The notes under the pieces are model-generated. The model was not told the origin of the DNA. It saw only the letters and a list, made by a program, of their open reading frames with translations, and searched no databases. Below, piece by piece: positions 16,154 to 25,281 of a stretch of DNA of 45,157 bases. The DNA comes from Sulfuritalea sp. (lineage in GTDB: Bacteria; Pseudomonadota; Gammaproteobacteria; Burkholderiales; Rhodocyclaceae), in assembly GCF_017302275.1 (NCBI RefSeq), contig NZ_JAFLDR010000035.1, positions 1 through 45,157 of the forward strand, in the 5' to 3' direction. Made by a program: the position numbers and the translations under genes. Numbering within the stretch: position 1 is the stretch's first letter; every line of letters begins with the position of its first letter.

Positions 16154-17032
16154 ATGAACCTCGACGAACTCGTCGCGATCGACACTCACACCCACGCCGA
16201 AGTTTCCTGCTGCCAGCCCAAGGACCCCTGGTTCGATGCCTACGAGCGCGCCGCCGACAAGTATTTCAAGAACGCGCACCGGCCGACCATAGACGAGACC
16301 ATCGCCTATTACCGCGAGCGCAGGATCGGCCTGGTGATGTTTGCCGTCGATTCCGAGTCGCACATCGGCAACCGCCGCATCGCCAACGAAGAAGTCGCCG
16401 AGGCGGCGGCGAAGAACAGCGACATGATGATCGCCTTCGCCAGCATCGATCCGCACAAGGGCAAGATGGGCGCCCGCGAGGCGAGGAAGCTGATCGAGGA
16501 GTACGGCGTCAAGGGCTTCAAGTTCCACCCGACGGTGCAGGGCTTCCACCCGCAGGACCGCATGGCCTGGCCGCTGTATGAAGTGATCGCCGAGTACAAG
16601 CTGCCGGCGATCTTCCACAGCGGACACTCGGGCATGGGCAGCGGCATGCGCGGCGGCGGCGGGTTGAAACTTGAAACCTCCAACCCGATGCTGCTCGACA
16701 GCGTGGCGGTGGATTTTCCCGACATGCAGATCGTCATCGCCCACCCGTCATGGCCCTGGCAGGACGAGGCGCTTTCGGTCTGCCTGCACAAGCCCAATGT
16801 CTGGATCGACCTCTCCGGCTGGTCGCCAAAATATTTTCCGCCGCAACTGGTGCAGTACGCCAACACCCTGCTCAAGGATCGCATGCTCTTCGGCACCGAC
16901 TTTCCGCTGATTCCGCCCGACCGCTGGCTCGAGGATTTCGAGGCTGCCGGTTTCAAGGATTCCGTGAAACCGCTGATCCTCAAGCAGAACGCCATCCGAT
17001 TGCTCAAACTCGACCAGGCAGAAAAGAAATGA
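16154..17032 (+). CDS. Metal-dependent amidohydrolase (amidohydrolase_2 family; CouO/PhdB-like role)
   Basis: TIM-barrel amidohydrolase of 292 aa. Metal-ligand candidates are H12 and H14 in DTHTHAE near the N-terminus, FHSGHSG in mid-protein, IAHPSWPW, and the late Asp in FGTDFPL. ATG 16154 is chosen over an upstream in-frame start because GGAGG precedes it. In actinobacterial hydroxycinnamate clusters a similar hydrolase stands beside a CoA ligase, hydratase and dehydrogenase and is proposed to cut the beta-ketoacyl-CoA without a thiolase. The same gene set here suggests that role. ATGA overlap with the next gene shows coupling. Alternatives are a decarboxylase of the same superfamily. Confidence 0.8.
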   Translation: MNLDELVAIDTHTHAEVSCCQPKDPWFDAYERAADKYFKNAHRPTIDETIAYYRERRIGLVMFAVDSESHIGNRRIANEEVAEAAAKNSDMMIAFASIDPHKGKMGAREARKLIEEYGVKGFKFHPTVQGFHPQDRMAWPLYEVIAEYKLPAIFHSGHSGMGSGMRGGGGLKLETSNPMLLDSVAVDFPDMQIVIAHPSWPWQDEALSVCLHKPNVWIDLSGWSPKYFPPQLVQYANTLLKDRMLFGTDFPLIPPDRWLEDFEAAGFKDSVKPLILKQNAIRLLKLDQAEKK

Positions 17033-17796
17033 AATTCGACAATTCCACCTTCATCGTCACCGGCGGCGCTTCGGGCCTCGGTGAAGCCACCGTGCGCCGC
17101 TTTCACGGCGCCGGCGCCAATGTCGTGATCGCCGACCTCAACAGCGAGCGCGGCGAGAAGCTCGCCGCCGAGCTGGGTTCGCGGGCCGCCTTCGCCCGCA
17201 CCGACGTCACGGCGGACGCCGACGGCCAGGCCTGCGTGGCCAGGGCGCTGAGCGCCTTCGGCGGCTTGCACGGCCTCGTCAATTGCGCCGGCGTCGGCAC
17301 GCCGGAAAAGGTGCTGGGCAAGAACGGCCCGCAGCCGCTGGCCAACTTCGCCAAGACCATTGGCATCAACCTGATCGGCACGTTCAACATGCTGCGCCTG
17401 GCCGCCGATGCGATCAGCAAGGGCCAGCCGAACGCCGCCGGCGAGCGCGGTGTGATCATCAACACCGCCTCGGTCGCCGCCTTCGACGGCCAGATCGGTC
17501 AGCCCGCCTACGCCGCATCGAAAGCCGGCGTGGTCGGCATGACGCTGCCGGTGGCGCGCGAGCTGGCCCGTTTCGGCATCCGCGTATGCACCATCGCCCC
17601 CGGCCTGTTCTATACGCCGATGATGGAATCGCTGCCGGCCGAAGTGCAGGACTCGCTGGCCAAGTCGGTGCCCTTCCCGCCGCGCCTGGGCCGTCCCGAC
17701 GAATACGCGCAACTGGCCGCGCACATCGTCGAAAACGAAATGCTCAACGGTGAAACCATCCGCCTCGACGGCGCGCTGCGCATGGCGCCGAAATAG
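17029..17796 (+). CDS. Short-chain dehydrogenase, 3-hydroxyacyl-CoA dehydrogenase type II-like
   Basis: Classical SDR of 255 aa. The NAD(H) motif TGGASGLG is at residues 11-18, NCAG follows, the catalytic Ser is in the [11 protein letters not shown] stretch, and Tyr161/Lys165 lie in YAASK. The segment [22 protein letters not shown] is typical of type II 3-hydroxyacyl-CoA dehydrogenases (HSD10-like). It would oxidise the beta-hydroxyacyl-CoA made by the crotonase, leaving a beta-keto thioester for the upstream hydrolase. Translation is coupled to the amidohydrolase gene (ATGA). Confidence 0.9.
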   Translation: MKFDNSTFIVTGGASGLGEATVRRFHGAGANVVIADLNSERGEKLAAELGSRAAFARTDVTADADGQACVARALSAFGGLHGLVNCAGVGTPEKVLGKNGPQPLANFAKTIGINLIGTFNMLRLAADAISKGQPNAAGERGVIINTASVAAFDGQIGQPAYAASKAGVVGMTLPVARELARFGIRVCTIAPGLFYTPMMESLPAEVQDSLAKSVPFPPRLGRPDEYAQLAAHIVENEMLNGETIRLDGALRMAPK

Positions 17797-17813
17797 TCAC
17801 CTGACGGAAAACC

Positions 17814-18233
17814 ATGCCGCGCAGCACCTTCTACAAGCACCGCATCGCCTTCGCCGACTGCGACCCGGCGCAGATCGTCTTCTTCGCCAATTACTTCAAG
17901 TGGTTCGACACCAGCGGCTTCGAGTTCTTCGTCGCCTGCGGCGTGCCGCCCTGGCGCGACACCGCGCAGAAGGGCGGCATCATCGGCACGCCGCTGGTCA
18001 AGGCCACCGCGACCTTCGTCAATTCGGCGACCTATGGCGAGGACGTGGTGATCGAAAGCTGGGTGGCGGAATGGCGCACCAAGAGCTTCGTCATGCGCCA
18101 TGTCGCGCGCCGCGGCGACACAATCCTGGCCGAAGGCGAGGACATCCGCGTCTTCGCCATCATGGACCCGGCGCAGCCGACGCGCATCAAGGCCGTGCCC
18201 ATCCCGCCCGCAATCCGCGCGCTCTGCGAGTAG
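17814..18233 (+). CDS. 4-hydroxybenzoyl-CoA thioesterase family protein (first copy)
   Basis: Single hotdog-fold thioesterase of 139 aa. The motif FADCDPAQIVFFANYFKW near residue 13 holds the Asp used by 4-hydroxybenzoyl-CoA thioesterase of the Pseudomonas type. It lies 17 bases after the dehydrogenase and 21 before a paralogue of identical length, so the two arose by tandem duplication. The role may be to free an aromatic acid such as 4-hydroxybenzoate from CoA, or to rescue CoA from dead-end thioesters. Confidence 0.87.
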   Translation: MPRSTFYKHRIAFADCDPAQIVFFANYFKWFDTSGFEFFVACGVPPWRDTAQKGGIIGTPLVKATATFVNSATYGEDVVIESWVAEWRTKSFVMRHVARRGDTILAEGEDIRVFAIMDPAQPTRIKAVPIPPAIRALCE

Positions 18234-18254
18234 CGCCCGTCCGGTAACCAGAAC

Positions 18255-18674
18255 ATGCCCCGCAGCCACACCTCAAGCTTCCGCATCGAATTCGGCGATT
18301 GCGATCCCGCCCAGATCGTCTTCTATCCCAACTTCTTCAAGTGGATGGACATCGCCGCCCTGCATTTCTTCAATGCCTGCGGCATCGAAAGCTGGCGCCA
18401 GACCAAGGCCGACTGGGGCATCATCGGCGCGCCGCTGGTCGGCGCCTCGGCGAAGTTCGTCAGCTCGGCCACCTATCCCGAACCGATCGAAGTCGATACC
18501 ACGGTGGCCGAAATCAGCGGCAAGGCCTTCGTCCTCAAGCACGTCATCCGCCGCGGCGACACGGTGCTGGTGGAAGGCGAGGAAAAGCGCATCTTCGCCA
18601 TCGAGGATCCCGCCAACCCGAAACGCATCAAGGCCGTCGCAATTCCCGAATCCTTGCTGGCGCAATGGCAATGA
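18255..18674 (+). CDS. 4-hydroxybenzoyl-CoA thioesterase family protein (second copy)
   Basis: Paralogue of the preceding gene, 139 aa, with the same catalytic-Asp block (FGDCDPAQIVFYPNFFKW). It shares Pro-Arg-Ser at the N-terminus and the RRGDT and KAV..IP positions, but differs widely around the acyl pocket: ALHFFNACGIESWRQ against GFEFFVACGVPPWRD. The differences suggest two thioester substrates, for example aryl-CoA esters with different ring substituents. It is transcribed with the upstream genes. A 163-bp gap with inverted ATCTGCG repeats separates it from the acyl-CoA dehydrogenase. Confidence 0.87.
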   Translation: MPRSHTSSFRIEFGDCDPAQIVFYPNFFKWMDIAALHFFNACGIESWRQTKADWGIIGAPLVGASAKFVSSATYPEPIEVDTTVAEISGKAFVLKHVIRRGDTVLVEGEEKRIFAIEDPANPKRIKAVAIPESLLAQWQ

Positions 18675-18692
18675 GCCTGCAAGAAGATTCCG

Positions 18693-18822
18693 ATCCGCAG
18701 ATTTCGCCGATTGACGCAGATGGAGCAATACGTCGTTTTGCCAAGTCGCGCCACCTGTCGGGTAAGCCGCCGGAATTGGCCGCTGCGTTGTCCAATCTGC
18801 GAAATCTGCGCCATCTGCGGAT
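18693..18822. repeat. Inverted ATCTGCG-type intergenic repeat
   Basis: Left arm 18693-18721 begins ATCCGCAGATTTCGCC; right arm 18795-18822 holds three ATCTGCG units and is an imperfect reverse complement. The arms could fold into a long hairpin between the second thioesterase and the acyl-CoA dehydrogenase. Such ATCTGCG arrays occur between genes in many proteobacteria (general recollection). Confidence 0.6.
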
Positions 18823-18837
18823 TGAATTGGAATTTTT

Positions 18838-20625
18838 ATGACTAATTACACCGCCCCGCTCGCCGACATGCGCTTCCTGTTGCAGGAAGTCACGGGCCTC
18901 GCCGCCATCGCCCAGCTTCCCGGCTGCGGCGACGCCACCCCCGATACGGTCGACGCCGTGCTGGAAGAAGCGGGCAAGTTCGCCGCCGGCGTGCTGGCGC
19001 CGCTCAACGCCGTCGGCGACCGCGAAAGCTGCCGCCTCGACAATGGCAAGGTCGTCACGCCCGCCGGCTGGAGCGAGGCCTACAAACAGTTTGCCGAGGG
19101 CGGCTGGGTCGGCCTCGGGCTCTCGCCCGACTTCGGTGGCCAGGGCCTGCCCAAGTGCGTGGCGACGCCGGTCTGGGAAATGTGGTTCTCCGCGAACACG
19201 GCATTCACCATGCTGCCCCAGCTCAACACCGGCGAGTCCGAGGCCATCCTGCTCGCCGCCAGCGACGAGTTGAAAGCCACCTACCTGGAAAAGCTGGTCA
19301 CCGGCGAGTGGGGCGGCACCATGAACCTGACCGAGCCGCAGGCCGGCTCCGACCTCGCCGCGATCCGCACCCGCGCCGAGCCGCAGGCGGACGGCAGCTA
19401 CCGCATCAGCGGGCAGAAGATCTTCATCTCCTACGGCGACCACGAGATCACGCCCAACATCGTGCACCTGGTGCTGGCCCGCCTGCCCGACGCACCGCCC
19501 GGCGTCAAGGGCATCTCGATGTTCCTCGTGCCCAAGTACCTGGTGAATGCCGACGGCAGCCTCGGCGCGCGGAACGACGTGCGCTGCGTCGGCCTCGAAC
19601 ACAAGCTCGGCATCCACGGCAGCCCGACCTGCGCCATGAGCTTCGGCGACACGGGCGGGGCGGCAGGCTGGATCGTCGGCGAGCCCAACCGCGGCCTCGA
19701 ATACATGTTCATCATGATGAACGAGGCGCGCTTCGGCGTCGGCGTGCAGGGCATCGGCATCGGCGAGCGGGCCTGGCAGCAGGCGCTGGCCTTCGCGAAA
19801 GAGCGCGTGCAGGGCCGCGACGCGGTCACCGGCGCGGTCGGCAAGCCGATCATCAATCATCCCGACGTCAAGCGCATGCTGCTGACCATGCGCGCCCGCA
19901 TCATGGCCGCGCGCGCGCTGGCCTACACGGCGGCGGGCTGGTTCGACCTCGCCCGCCACTCGCCCGACAAGGCCGCCGCCGACAAGGCCCGGCGTTACAC
20001 GGACCTCTTGATGCCGGTGGTCAAGGGCTGGAGCACCGAGCTGTGCCAGCAGGTCTGCTACGACGCGATCCAGGTACATGGCGGCATGGGCTTCGTCGAG
20101 GAAACGGGCATCGCCCAGCACTACCGCGATGCGCGCATCATCACCATCTACGAAGGCACGACCGGCATCCAGGCCAACGACCTGGTCGGGCGCAAGGTGC
20201 TGCGCGAGAACGGCGCCACGCTGCGCGAACTGATCGTCGAAATGCGCGGCGTGGGCGCCGAACTCGCTGCCACGGAAAGCCTGCGCCCGCTGGCCGAGCG
20301 CCTCGAAGAAGACATCGCCGCACTGGAACGCGCGCTCGACTGGATCCTGGCCAACGGCAAGGAACACATGGCCGCCGTGCTGGCCGGCGCCGTTCCCTTC
20401 CTGCAACTGCTGGGCACCGTCTGCGGCGGCTGGCAACTGGCGCGCGTCGCGCTCGCCGCGACAAATCCCGCCACCGCCGAACGCCACGCCCCGGACTACC
20501 TGCGAGGACTGATCGAACTGGCGCAGTTCCACGCCCACGCCCTCGGCGTGCAGGCCCCGGCACTGGCCGCCGCAATAGTCGGCGCTGGCGACACGGTGTC
20601 CGCCAGCGAATTCGCGCTGGGCTAG
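18838..20625 (+). CDS. Acyl-CoA dehydrogenase with extended C-terminus (DmdC-like architecture)
   Basis: FAD acyl-CoA dehydrogenase of 595 aa, about 200 residues longer than the short-chain type. It resembles the long class containing 3-methylmercaptopropionyl-CoA dehydrogenase and many uncharacterised aromatic-cluster enzymes. The flavin/substrate segment MNLTEPQAGSDLAAIRT lies near 162-178, and the general-base Glu is expected in the IYEGTTGIQANDLVGRK block. Residues after about 450 form the extra helical domain. In this cluster it may desaturate dihydro-hydroxycinnamoyl-CoA so that phenylpropanoates join the same route (inference). The last codons coincide with a dispersed repeat copy (VGAGDTVSA). 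Confidence 0.88.
   Translation: MTNYTAPLADMRFLLQEVTGLAAIAQLPGCGDATPDTVDAVLEEAGKFAAGVLAPLNAVGDRESCRLDNGKVVTPAGWSEAYKQFAEGGWVGLGLSPDFGGQGLPKCVATPVWEMWFSANTAFTMLPQLNTGESEAILLAASDELKATYLEKLVTGEWGGTMNLTEPQAGSDLAAIRTRAEPQADGSYRISGQKIFISYGDHEITPNIVHLVLARLPDAPPGVKGISMFLVPKYLVNADGSLGARNDVRCVGLEHKLGIHGSPTCAMSFGDTGGAAGWIVGEPNRGLEYMFIMMNEARFGVGVQGIGIGERAWQQALAFAKERVQGRDAVTGAVGKPIINHPDVKRMLLTMRARIMAARALAYTAAGWFDLARHSPDKAAADKARRYTDLLMPVVKGWSTELCQQVCYDAIQVHGGMGFVEETGIAQHYRDARIITIYEGTTGIQANDLVGRKVLRENGATLRELIVEMRGVGAELAATESLRPLAERLEEDIAALERALDWILANGKEHMAAVLAGAVPFLQLLGTVCGGWQLARVALAATNPATAERHAPDYLRGLIELAQFHAHALGVQAPALAAAIVGAGDTVSASEFALG
20577..20598 (+). repeat. Dispersed 25-bp repeat, copy 2 (end of acyl-CoA dehydrogenase gene)
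   Basis: AGTCGGCGCTGGCG then ACACGGTG. It is read in frame as VGAGDTV at the C-terminus, in a part of the protein that need not be conserved. Confidence 0.65.
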
Positions 20626-21644
20626 CCGGCCCTCGGGCGCGCCGGCCGCTTTCCCGCTGCCGCGGGAGCACGCCGGCGCCTCTGCGCCACACCCGCCGCG
20701 CCGGAATCCAGCAGCGCAGCTTCCATCGCCGTGATTTCGCGGTCATGCTCGGTCAGCAGCCGCAGGAACGCCGCGGCCGGCGCCGAGAGGCTGCGCCCGC
20801 GCAGGCGCGTGACGCCGAACTGTCCCTGCACGCCGAGGTCAAGCTCGCGGATCATGGCCAGGTCGCCATCGCGCAGTTCCTTGATGACCATGAACACGCT
20901 CATGATGGAAATTGCATCGGAATTGGCGAGGATCGCCTTCAGCACCGAGGAACTGTCGCAGGTAATCGCCAGAAGCCCGTTCGTGCTGACGTGCTGACGC
21001 ACGGCTTGAGGCATGTGCCGGAGCATCTTGTCGACCGCATGTTGCGGCAGATGGGGGCCGGCGAGCGGAAAGCGAAAGATGTCCCCCGCACTGACTTCGG
21101 CCTGGGTCGTCAAGGGGTGGCCGGGCCGGCAGACGACGAAGGCCCGATGCGGCAACAGCGGCGTGATTTCCAGGTCGTCCTGACCCTGAACCTCGCTGAC
21201 GTCGGCCACCATCAGGTCGACTTCCCGGCTGCGGATTCTGACCGGCAGTTCCATCCAGGGCAAGATCAGGACCCGGGTGCGCAGCCGGGGATAGAGGCGG
21301 GACAACTTGCCGATGGTGACGCCGACCATCGACGCCGCGCCCCACGGGCCGGAGCCGACGTTGAGCGTGCCGATCTCGAGTCCCTTGGCCAGTTGCAGTT
21401 CGCGGTCCAGGTCGCGCGCCGAGAGTTCCAGCCCACAGGCATGGCGCAGCACAAGTTCGCCGAAAGCGGTCGGCACGACGTCGCGCGGGCTGCGATCGAA
21501 CAGGCGTACCCCCAACCCATCCTCGAGTGACTGGATGCTGCGGCTCAGCGCCGGCTGGGTGATGTGCAGAGCCGCGGCGGCACGGGCGAAATTGCGGTGT
21601 TCGGCGAGTGCCAGCGCGTGGCGCAGGCGGCGCATGTCAAACAT
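20622..21644 (-). CDS. LysR-family transcriptional regulator
   Basis: LysR regulator of 340 aa. The N-terminal helix-turn-helix is LRHALALAEHRNFARAAAALHITQPALSRSIQSLE, followed by an effector domain (VNVGSG..., DLMVADVSEVQG, CRPGHPLTT). ATG 21644 is chosen because GAGGA stands seven bases before it; an in-frame start 60 bases upstream lacks this. The last 25 residues are a basic, Arg/Ala-rich tail beyond the normal LysR end. Its stop overlaps the convergent acyl-CoA dehydrogenase stop within CTAG. It is divergent from the alkylsulfatase gene and is the likely regulator of that cluster. Confidence 0.85.
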   Translation of the reverse strand: MFDMRRLRHALALAEHRNFARAAAALHITQPALSRSIQSLEDGLGVRLFDRSPRDVVPTAFGELVLRHACGLELSARDLDRELQLAKGLEIGTLNVGSGPWGAASMVGVTIGKLSRLYPRLRTRVLILPWMELPVRIRSREVDLMVADVSEVQGQDDLEITPLLPHRAFVVCRPGHPLTTQAEVSAGDIFRFPLAGPHLPQHAVDKMLRHMPQAVRQHVSTNGLLAITCDSSSVLKAILANSDAISIMSVFMVIKELRDGDLAMIRELDLGVQGQFGVTRLRGRSLSAPAAAFLRLLTEHDREITAMEAALLDSGAAGVAQRRRRAPAAAGKRPARPRAG

Positions 21645-21668
21645 CAGCGATTCCTCACGGTTATGGCC

Positions 21669-21698
21669 ATCATGATAATAATGCATTGGACGCATGAT
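21669..21698. promoter_or_regulatory. Possible operator between lysR and the alkylsulfatase gene
   Basis: ATCATG (21669-21674) and CATGAT (21693-21698) form an interrupted dyad within the AT-rich part of the 143-bp divergent region. It is short and could be chance. Confidence 0.3.
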
Positions 21699-21787
21699 TT
21701 TCAAGGCCGCAGAATCCGGCCATGGGCGCTGTCAAAGGCGGCCCGAACAAACAAAGGGCGGACCACGGTACCGCCGGAGGAGAAGAC

Positions 21788-23776
21788 ATGAACTCGCACT
21801 GCTTGCAGCTTCAGCGCAGGATCTCGCTACTTGCCATGATCGGCGCCACCGCGCTGCTCGGTGGTTGCGGCAAGGCGACGGCCCCCGCCGCGTCGGGCGG
21901 CGACGTCACGGCAGTCACCGCGAAGGCCAACGAGGCGACGGCGAAGGCCCAGGACCTGTCCGATCCGAAGAGCTTCGAGGACGCCAAACGCGGCTTCATC
22001 GCCGCACCGACGGGCCAGGTCAGGGATGCCGCTGGCAACGTCATCTGGGACTTCGACAGCTACGCCTTCGTCAAGGGCCCGGCGCCGGCCACGGTCAATC
22101 CCAGCCTCTGGCGGCAGGCCCTGCTCAACAACCAGGTCGGCCTGTTCAAGGTTACCGAGGGCATCTACCAGCTGCGCGGCTTCGACCTGGCCAACATCAC
22201 GCTGATAGAAGGCAAGACCGGCTGGATCGTGGTGGACACCCTCACCGCGCGCGAAACGGCGACGGCGGCAATGGCCTTCGCGCGCAAGCATCTTGGCGAC
22301 AAACCGGTATCGGCGGTGATTTTCACCCACAGCCACGTCGATCATTTCGGCGGCGCGCTGGGCGTGATTTCCGCCGAGGAGGTGGCGCGGCGCAAGCTGC
22401 CGGTGGTGGCGCCCTCCGGCTTCATGGACGAAGCCACCAGCGAGAACATCATGATGGGCGTCGCCATGGCGCGGCGTTCCATGTACATGTACGGCGGCCG
22501 CCTGCCGCGCGACGCCAAAGGCTCCGTCGATACCGGGCTGGGCAAGGCGGTCGCCTACGGCCAGGTCGGCATCCTGCCGCCGACGGTGGTAGTGGACCAG
22601 CCGCGCCAGGAGCTGACGATAGACGGCCTGCGCTTCGTCTTCCACAACGTGCCGGGCAGCGAGGCCCCCGCGGAATTCGTGTTCTACATTCCCGAGCGCA
22701 AGGCCTTCGGCGGCGCCGAGATGCTCAGCCACACGCTGCACAACCTCTACACCCTGCGCGGGGCCAAGGTGCGCGACGCGCTGAAGTGGGCCGACTACAT
22801 CGACCAGTCGCTGGTCCATGCGGCCGATGCCGAGGTGATCTTCAACCAGCACCACTGGCCGGTCTGGGGCCAGGAGCGGATCCGCGAATTCATGGTCAAG
22901 CAGCGCGACACCTACAAGTTCATCCACGACCAGACCGTGCGCCAGATGAACGCGGGCCTCACCGCGCCGGAAATCGCCGAGACGCTGAAGCTGCCCAAGT
23001 CGCTCGACGACTACCTCAACGTGCATGGCTACTACGGCACGGTGCGGCACAACGCCAAGGCCGTGTACCAGTTCTACCTGGGCTGGTTCGACGCACATCC
23101 GTCCAACCTCGATGCGCTGCCTCCGGTCGAAGCCGGCAAGCGCTACGTGATTCTGGCCGGCGGCATCGACAAGCTGGCCGCCGCGGCACAGGCGGCCTTC
23201 GATGCCGGCGATTACCGCTGGGCGGCGGAGATGCTCAAGCACGCGGTATATGCCGAGCCGAAGAACAAGGCGGCGAGCGAACTGCTGGCGCGCAGCTTCG
23301 AGCAACTGGGCTATGTCGCCGAATCGGCGCCATGGCGCAACTTCTACCTGACCGGCGCCTACGAGCTGCGCAACGGCGTGCCGCAGAAGGGCATCACCAT
23401 CGACATGCTGGTCGACATGCTGCAATACGCGCCGATCGAGCGTTTCCTCGAGCGCATGGCGGCCTCGCTCGACGGCGCCAAGGCGGCGGACGCCAATCTC
23501 AGGATCAACCTGGTGTTCTCCGACCTCAAGGAAAGCTACGTGCTGCAGATCGATAACGCCGTCCTGCATTACCACAAGGCGCCGCCGGACAAGGACGCCA
23601 ACGCCACGCTGACGCTGACCAAGGCCTTCTTCCTCAAGATGATGACGGGCCAGGCCGGAGCCAAGGAGCTGCTTCTGTCCGATCAAACGAAGATCGAGGG
23701 CAGCAAGATCGACCTCGGCCGCTTCTTTTCCCTGATCGAGAAGGCGCCTGGCGTCTTCCCCATCGTCACCCGCTGA
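21788..23776 (+). CDS. Alkyl sulfatase, metallo-beta-lactamase fold lipoprotein (SdsA/BDS1-like)
   Basis: Zn-dependent alkylsulfatase of 662 aa that would hydrolyse alkyl sulfate esters to alcohol and sulfate. ATG 21788 follows GGAGGAGAAG. The N-terminus is a lipoprotein signal with lipobox LGGC near residue 24, placing the enzyme in the periplasm. The metal site THSHVDHFGG is followed by PGSEAPAEF and GAEMLSHTLHN, all family markers. The middle is the dimerisation domain and the last ~130 residues are the SCP2-like domain (ANLRINLVFSDLKESYVLQI). It is the first gene of a plus-strand cluster with an alcohol oxidase and wax-ester-synthase-type genes. Confidence 0.88.
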   Translation: MNSHCLQLQRRISLLAMIGATALLGGCGKATAPAASGGDVTAVTAKANEATAKAQDLSDPKSFEDAKRGFIAAPTGQVRDAAGNVIWDFDSYAFVKGPAPATVNPSLWRQALLNNQVGLFKVTEGIYQLRGFDLANITLIEGKTGWIVVDTLTARETATAAMAFARKHLGDKPVSAVIFTHSHVDHFGGALGVISAEEVARRKLPVVAPSGFMDEATSENIMMGVAMARRSMYMYGGRLPRDAKGSVDTGLGKAVAYGQVGILPPTVVVDQPRQELTIDGLRFVFHNVPGSEAPAEFVFYIPERKAFGGAEMLSHTLHNLYTLRGAKVRDALKWADYIDQSLVHAADAEVIFNQHHWPVWGQERIREFMVKQRDTYKFIHDQTVRQMNAGLTAPEIAETLKLPKSLDDYLNVHGYYGTVRHNAKAVYQFYLGWFDAHPSNLDALPPVEAGKRYVILAGGIDKLAAAAQAAFDAGDYRWAAEMLKHAVYAEPKNKAASELLARSFEQLGYVAESAPWRNFYLTGAYELRNGVPQKGITIDMLVDMLQYAPIERFLERMAASLDGAKAADANLRINLVFSDLKESYVLQIDNAVLHYHKAPPDKDANATLTLTKAFFLKMMTGQAGAKELLLSDQTKIEGSKIDLGRFFSLIEKAPGVFPIVTR

Positions 23777-23811
23777 GCCCGCCAGAAGAACCATTCCCCG
23801 AGGAGATAGAC

Positions 23812-25281
23812 ATGAAGCGACGCGAACTCTTGAAGCATACCCTGCTTGCTGCCGGCGCCGGCCTGAGCGGCATGGCGCCGGCATTGGCGCAGACGGCGCC
23901 GGCAGTTGGAGCGCCGGGAAAGCGTGTGGAGCTCGAAATGCTCAAGGGCCAGGAAGGCGTGGGCAATCCTCGCGAGGCGCATGCCTATGCGATGGGCATG
24001 CAGGCTTTCGAATATGGCTTCCCGCTCATCTACATGGCCAACTTGATGTGGAAGTGGTCGGCCGATCCGACATCGGCGCTGAAGCCGCTGAACGCATGGA
24101 TCCAGACCAAGGAGTTTGTTGCAACCTCGAACTACCGGGACGGTGGCTCCTTCAACACCGACACTGTGTACCAGGCCGCGTTTGTCGACCTGCGCAAGGG
24201 CCCGATGGTGATGACCAGCGGCGACCCCGAAGGTCACTACTCCTCGATCCAACTGTCGGACCTGTATACCAACAACTTCGCCTACATCAGCAAGCGTTCC
24301 GGAGGGCCTGTCTTTGGCAACTTCCTGCTCGTGCCGCCAGGCTGGACTGGCTCGGTGCCCGAGGGCAGGTTCGACCGCGTGCTGCGGTGTGAACAGAAGT
24401 GGATCTTCCTGCTCTACAGGCTGCGCATCGACCAGGAAGATCCGAAGGAAATTGCCTGGGCCAAGGCCAAGTACGCCAGTTCGAAGATCCTGCCGATGGA
24501 TGATTTCCTCGCCGGCCGCGCGTTCGTGGCCAACGACTTCAAGGTCTTCGACCTGGCCAAGGTGGGGCGAGTTCCGCTGCGCCCCTTCATCATCCTCAAT
24601 CACATGCTGGCCGAGAACCCGCCTCCGGAGTCCGCCGAAATACTGCTGCAAGGCTTCAAGACCGTGAACATCGGCCCGGGCCTTGACCTGGGCAAGAACG
24701 ATGCGGACACCCAGCGCGGTCTGATGCGCGCCGCGCGGGACGCATTGCCGGCACTGCGCAGCCAGATCGAACGCCCCTGGGCACGCGCCGTGAATGGCTG
24801 GTACTACTTCCCCACGGATGTCGGGCGTGCGAACACCACGAACTACCTGATGCGCTCGGCCTGGCAGTCACTGTGGGGCATCGTGGCGCACCCTCCCTTC
24901 GAATGCACCTATCTCTGGGCCTCCGCGGACCAGAACGGCGAGCGCCTCAACAGCCAGGGCAGGTACGAGCTCTACATGCGCAAGGACCAGTTTCCCAAGG
25001 TCGAAGCCTTCTGGTCATTCACCATGTACCAGGACTTCAATCTGGTGGTCAACGAGATCAACCGCTGGGCCATCCGCGAGAACATGAAGGGCTTGAAGTT
25101 CGACGCCGACGGCGGACTGCGCATCTACATCCAGGCCGAGCGGCCGTCGGAAGACAAAATGAGCAACTGGCTGCCGACGCCCAAGACCGGCAACTTCAAT
25201 CTGACCATGCGCAACTACATGCCGGCGCCGGAGATCGTCGAGCAGCGCTATGACCCGCCAGTGCTGAGGCGTGTTGGCTGA
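23812..25281 (+). CDS. DUF1254/DUF1214 exported protein
   Basis: Protein of 489 aa built from an N-terminal DUF1254 region (GMQAFEYGFPLIYMANLMW, NYRDGGSFNTDTVYQAAFVDL) and a C-terminal DUF1214 region (AWQSLWGIVAHPPFECTYL, FWSFTMYQD). The start MKRRELLKHTLLAAGAG followed by ALAQ resembles a Tat or Sec signal with twin arginines. No enzyme activity is established for this pair as far as I can say. It stands 35 bases after the alkylsulfatase, and its stop overlaps the GMC oxidase start by 11 bases, so it probably works with that enzyme in the cell envelope. Confidence 0.85.
   Translation: MKRRELLKHTLLAAGAGLSGMAPALAQTAPAVGAPGKRVELEMLKGQEGVGNPREAHAYAMGMQAFEYGFPLIYMANLMWKWSADPTSALKPLNAWIQTKEFVATSNYRDGGSFNTDTVYQAAFVDLRKGPMVMTSGDPEGHYSSIQLSDLYTNNFAYISKRSGGPVFGNFLLVPPGWTGSVPEGRFDRVLRCEQKWIFLLYRLRIDQEDPKEIAWAKAKYASSKILPMDDFLAGRAFVANDFKVFDLAKVGRVPLRPFIILNHMLAENPPPESAEILLQGFKTVNIGPGLDLGKNDADTQRGLMRAARDALPALRSQIERPWARAVNGWYYFPTDVGRANTTNYLMRSAWQSLWGIVAHPPFECTYLWASADQNGERLNSQGRYELYMRKDQFPKVEAFWSFTMYQDFNLVVNEINRWAIRENMKGLKFDADGGLRIYIQAERPSEDKMSNWLPTPKTGNFNLTMRNYMPAPEIVEQRYDPPVLRRVG

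Noticed and set aside
16896-16912. GGAAAGTCGGTGCCGA on the minus strand in the amidohydrolase gene
   Set aside because: Only the first half resembles the repeat, and it codes the conserved metal-site motif FGTDFP.
19155-21530. 791-codon plus frame across the acyl-CoA dehydrogenase and LysR genes
   Set aside because: Arg-rich shadow of two strongly supported genes; no start context or domain.
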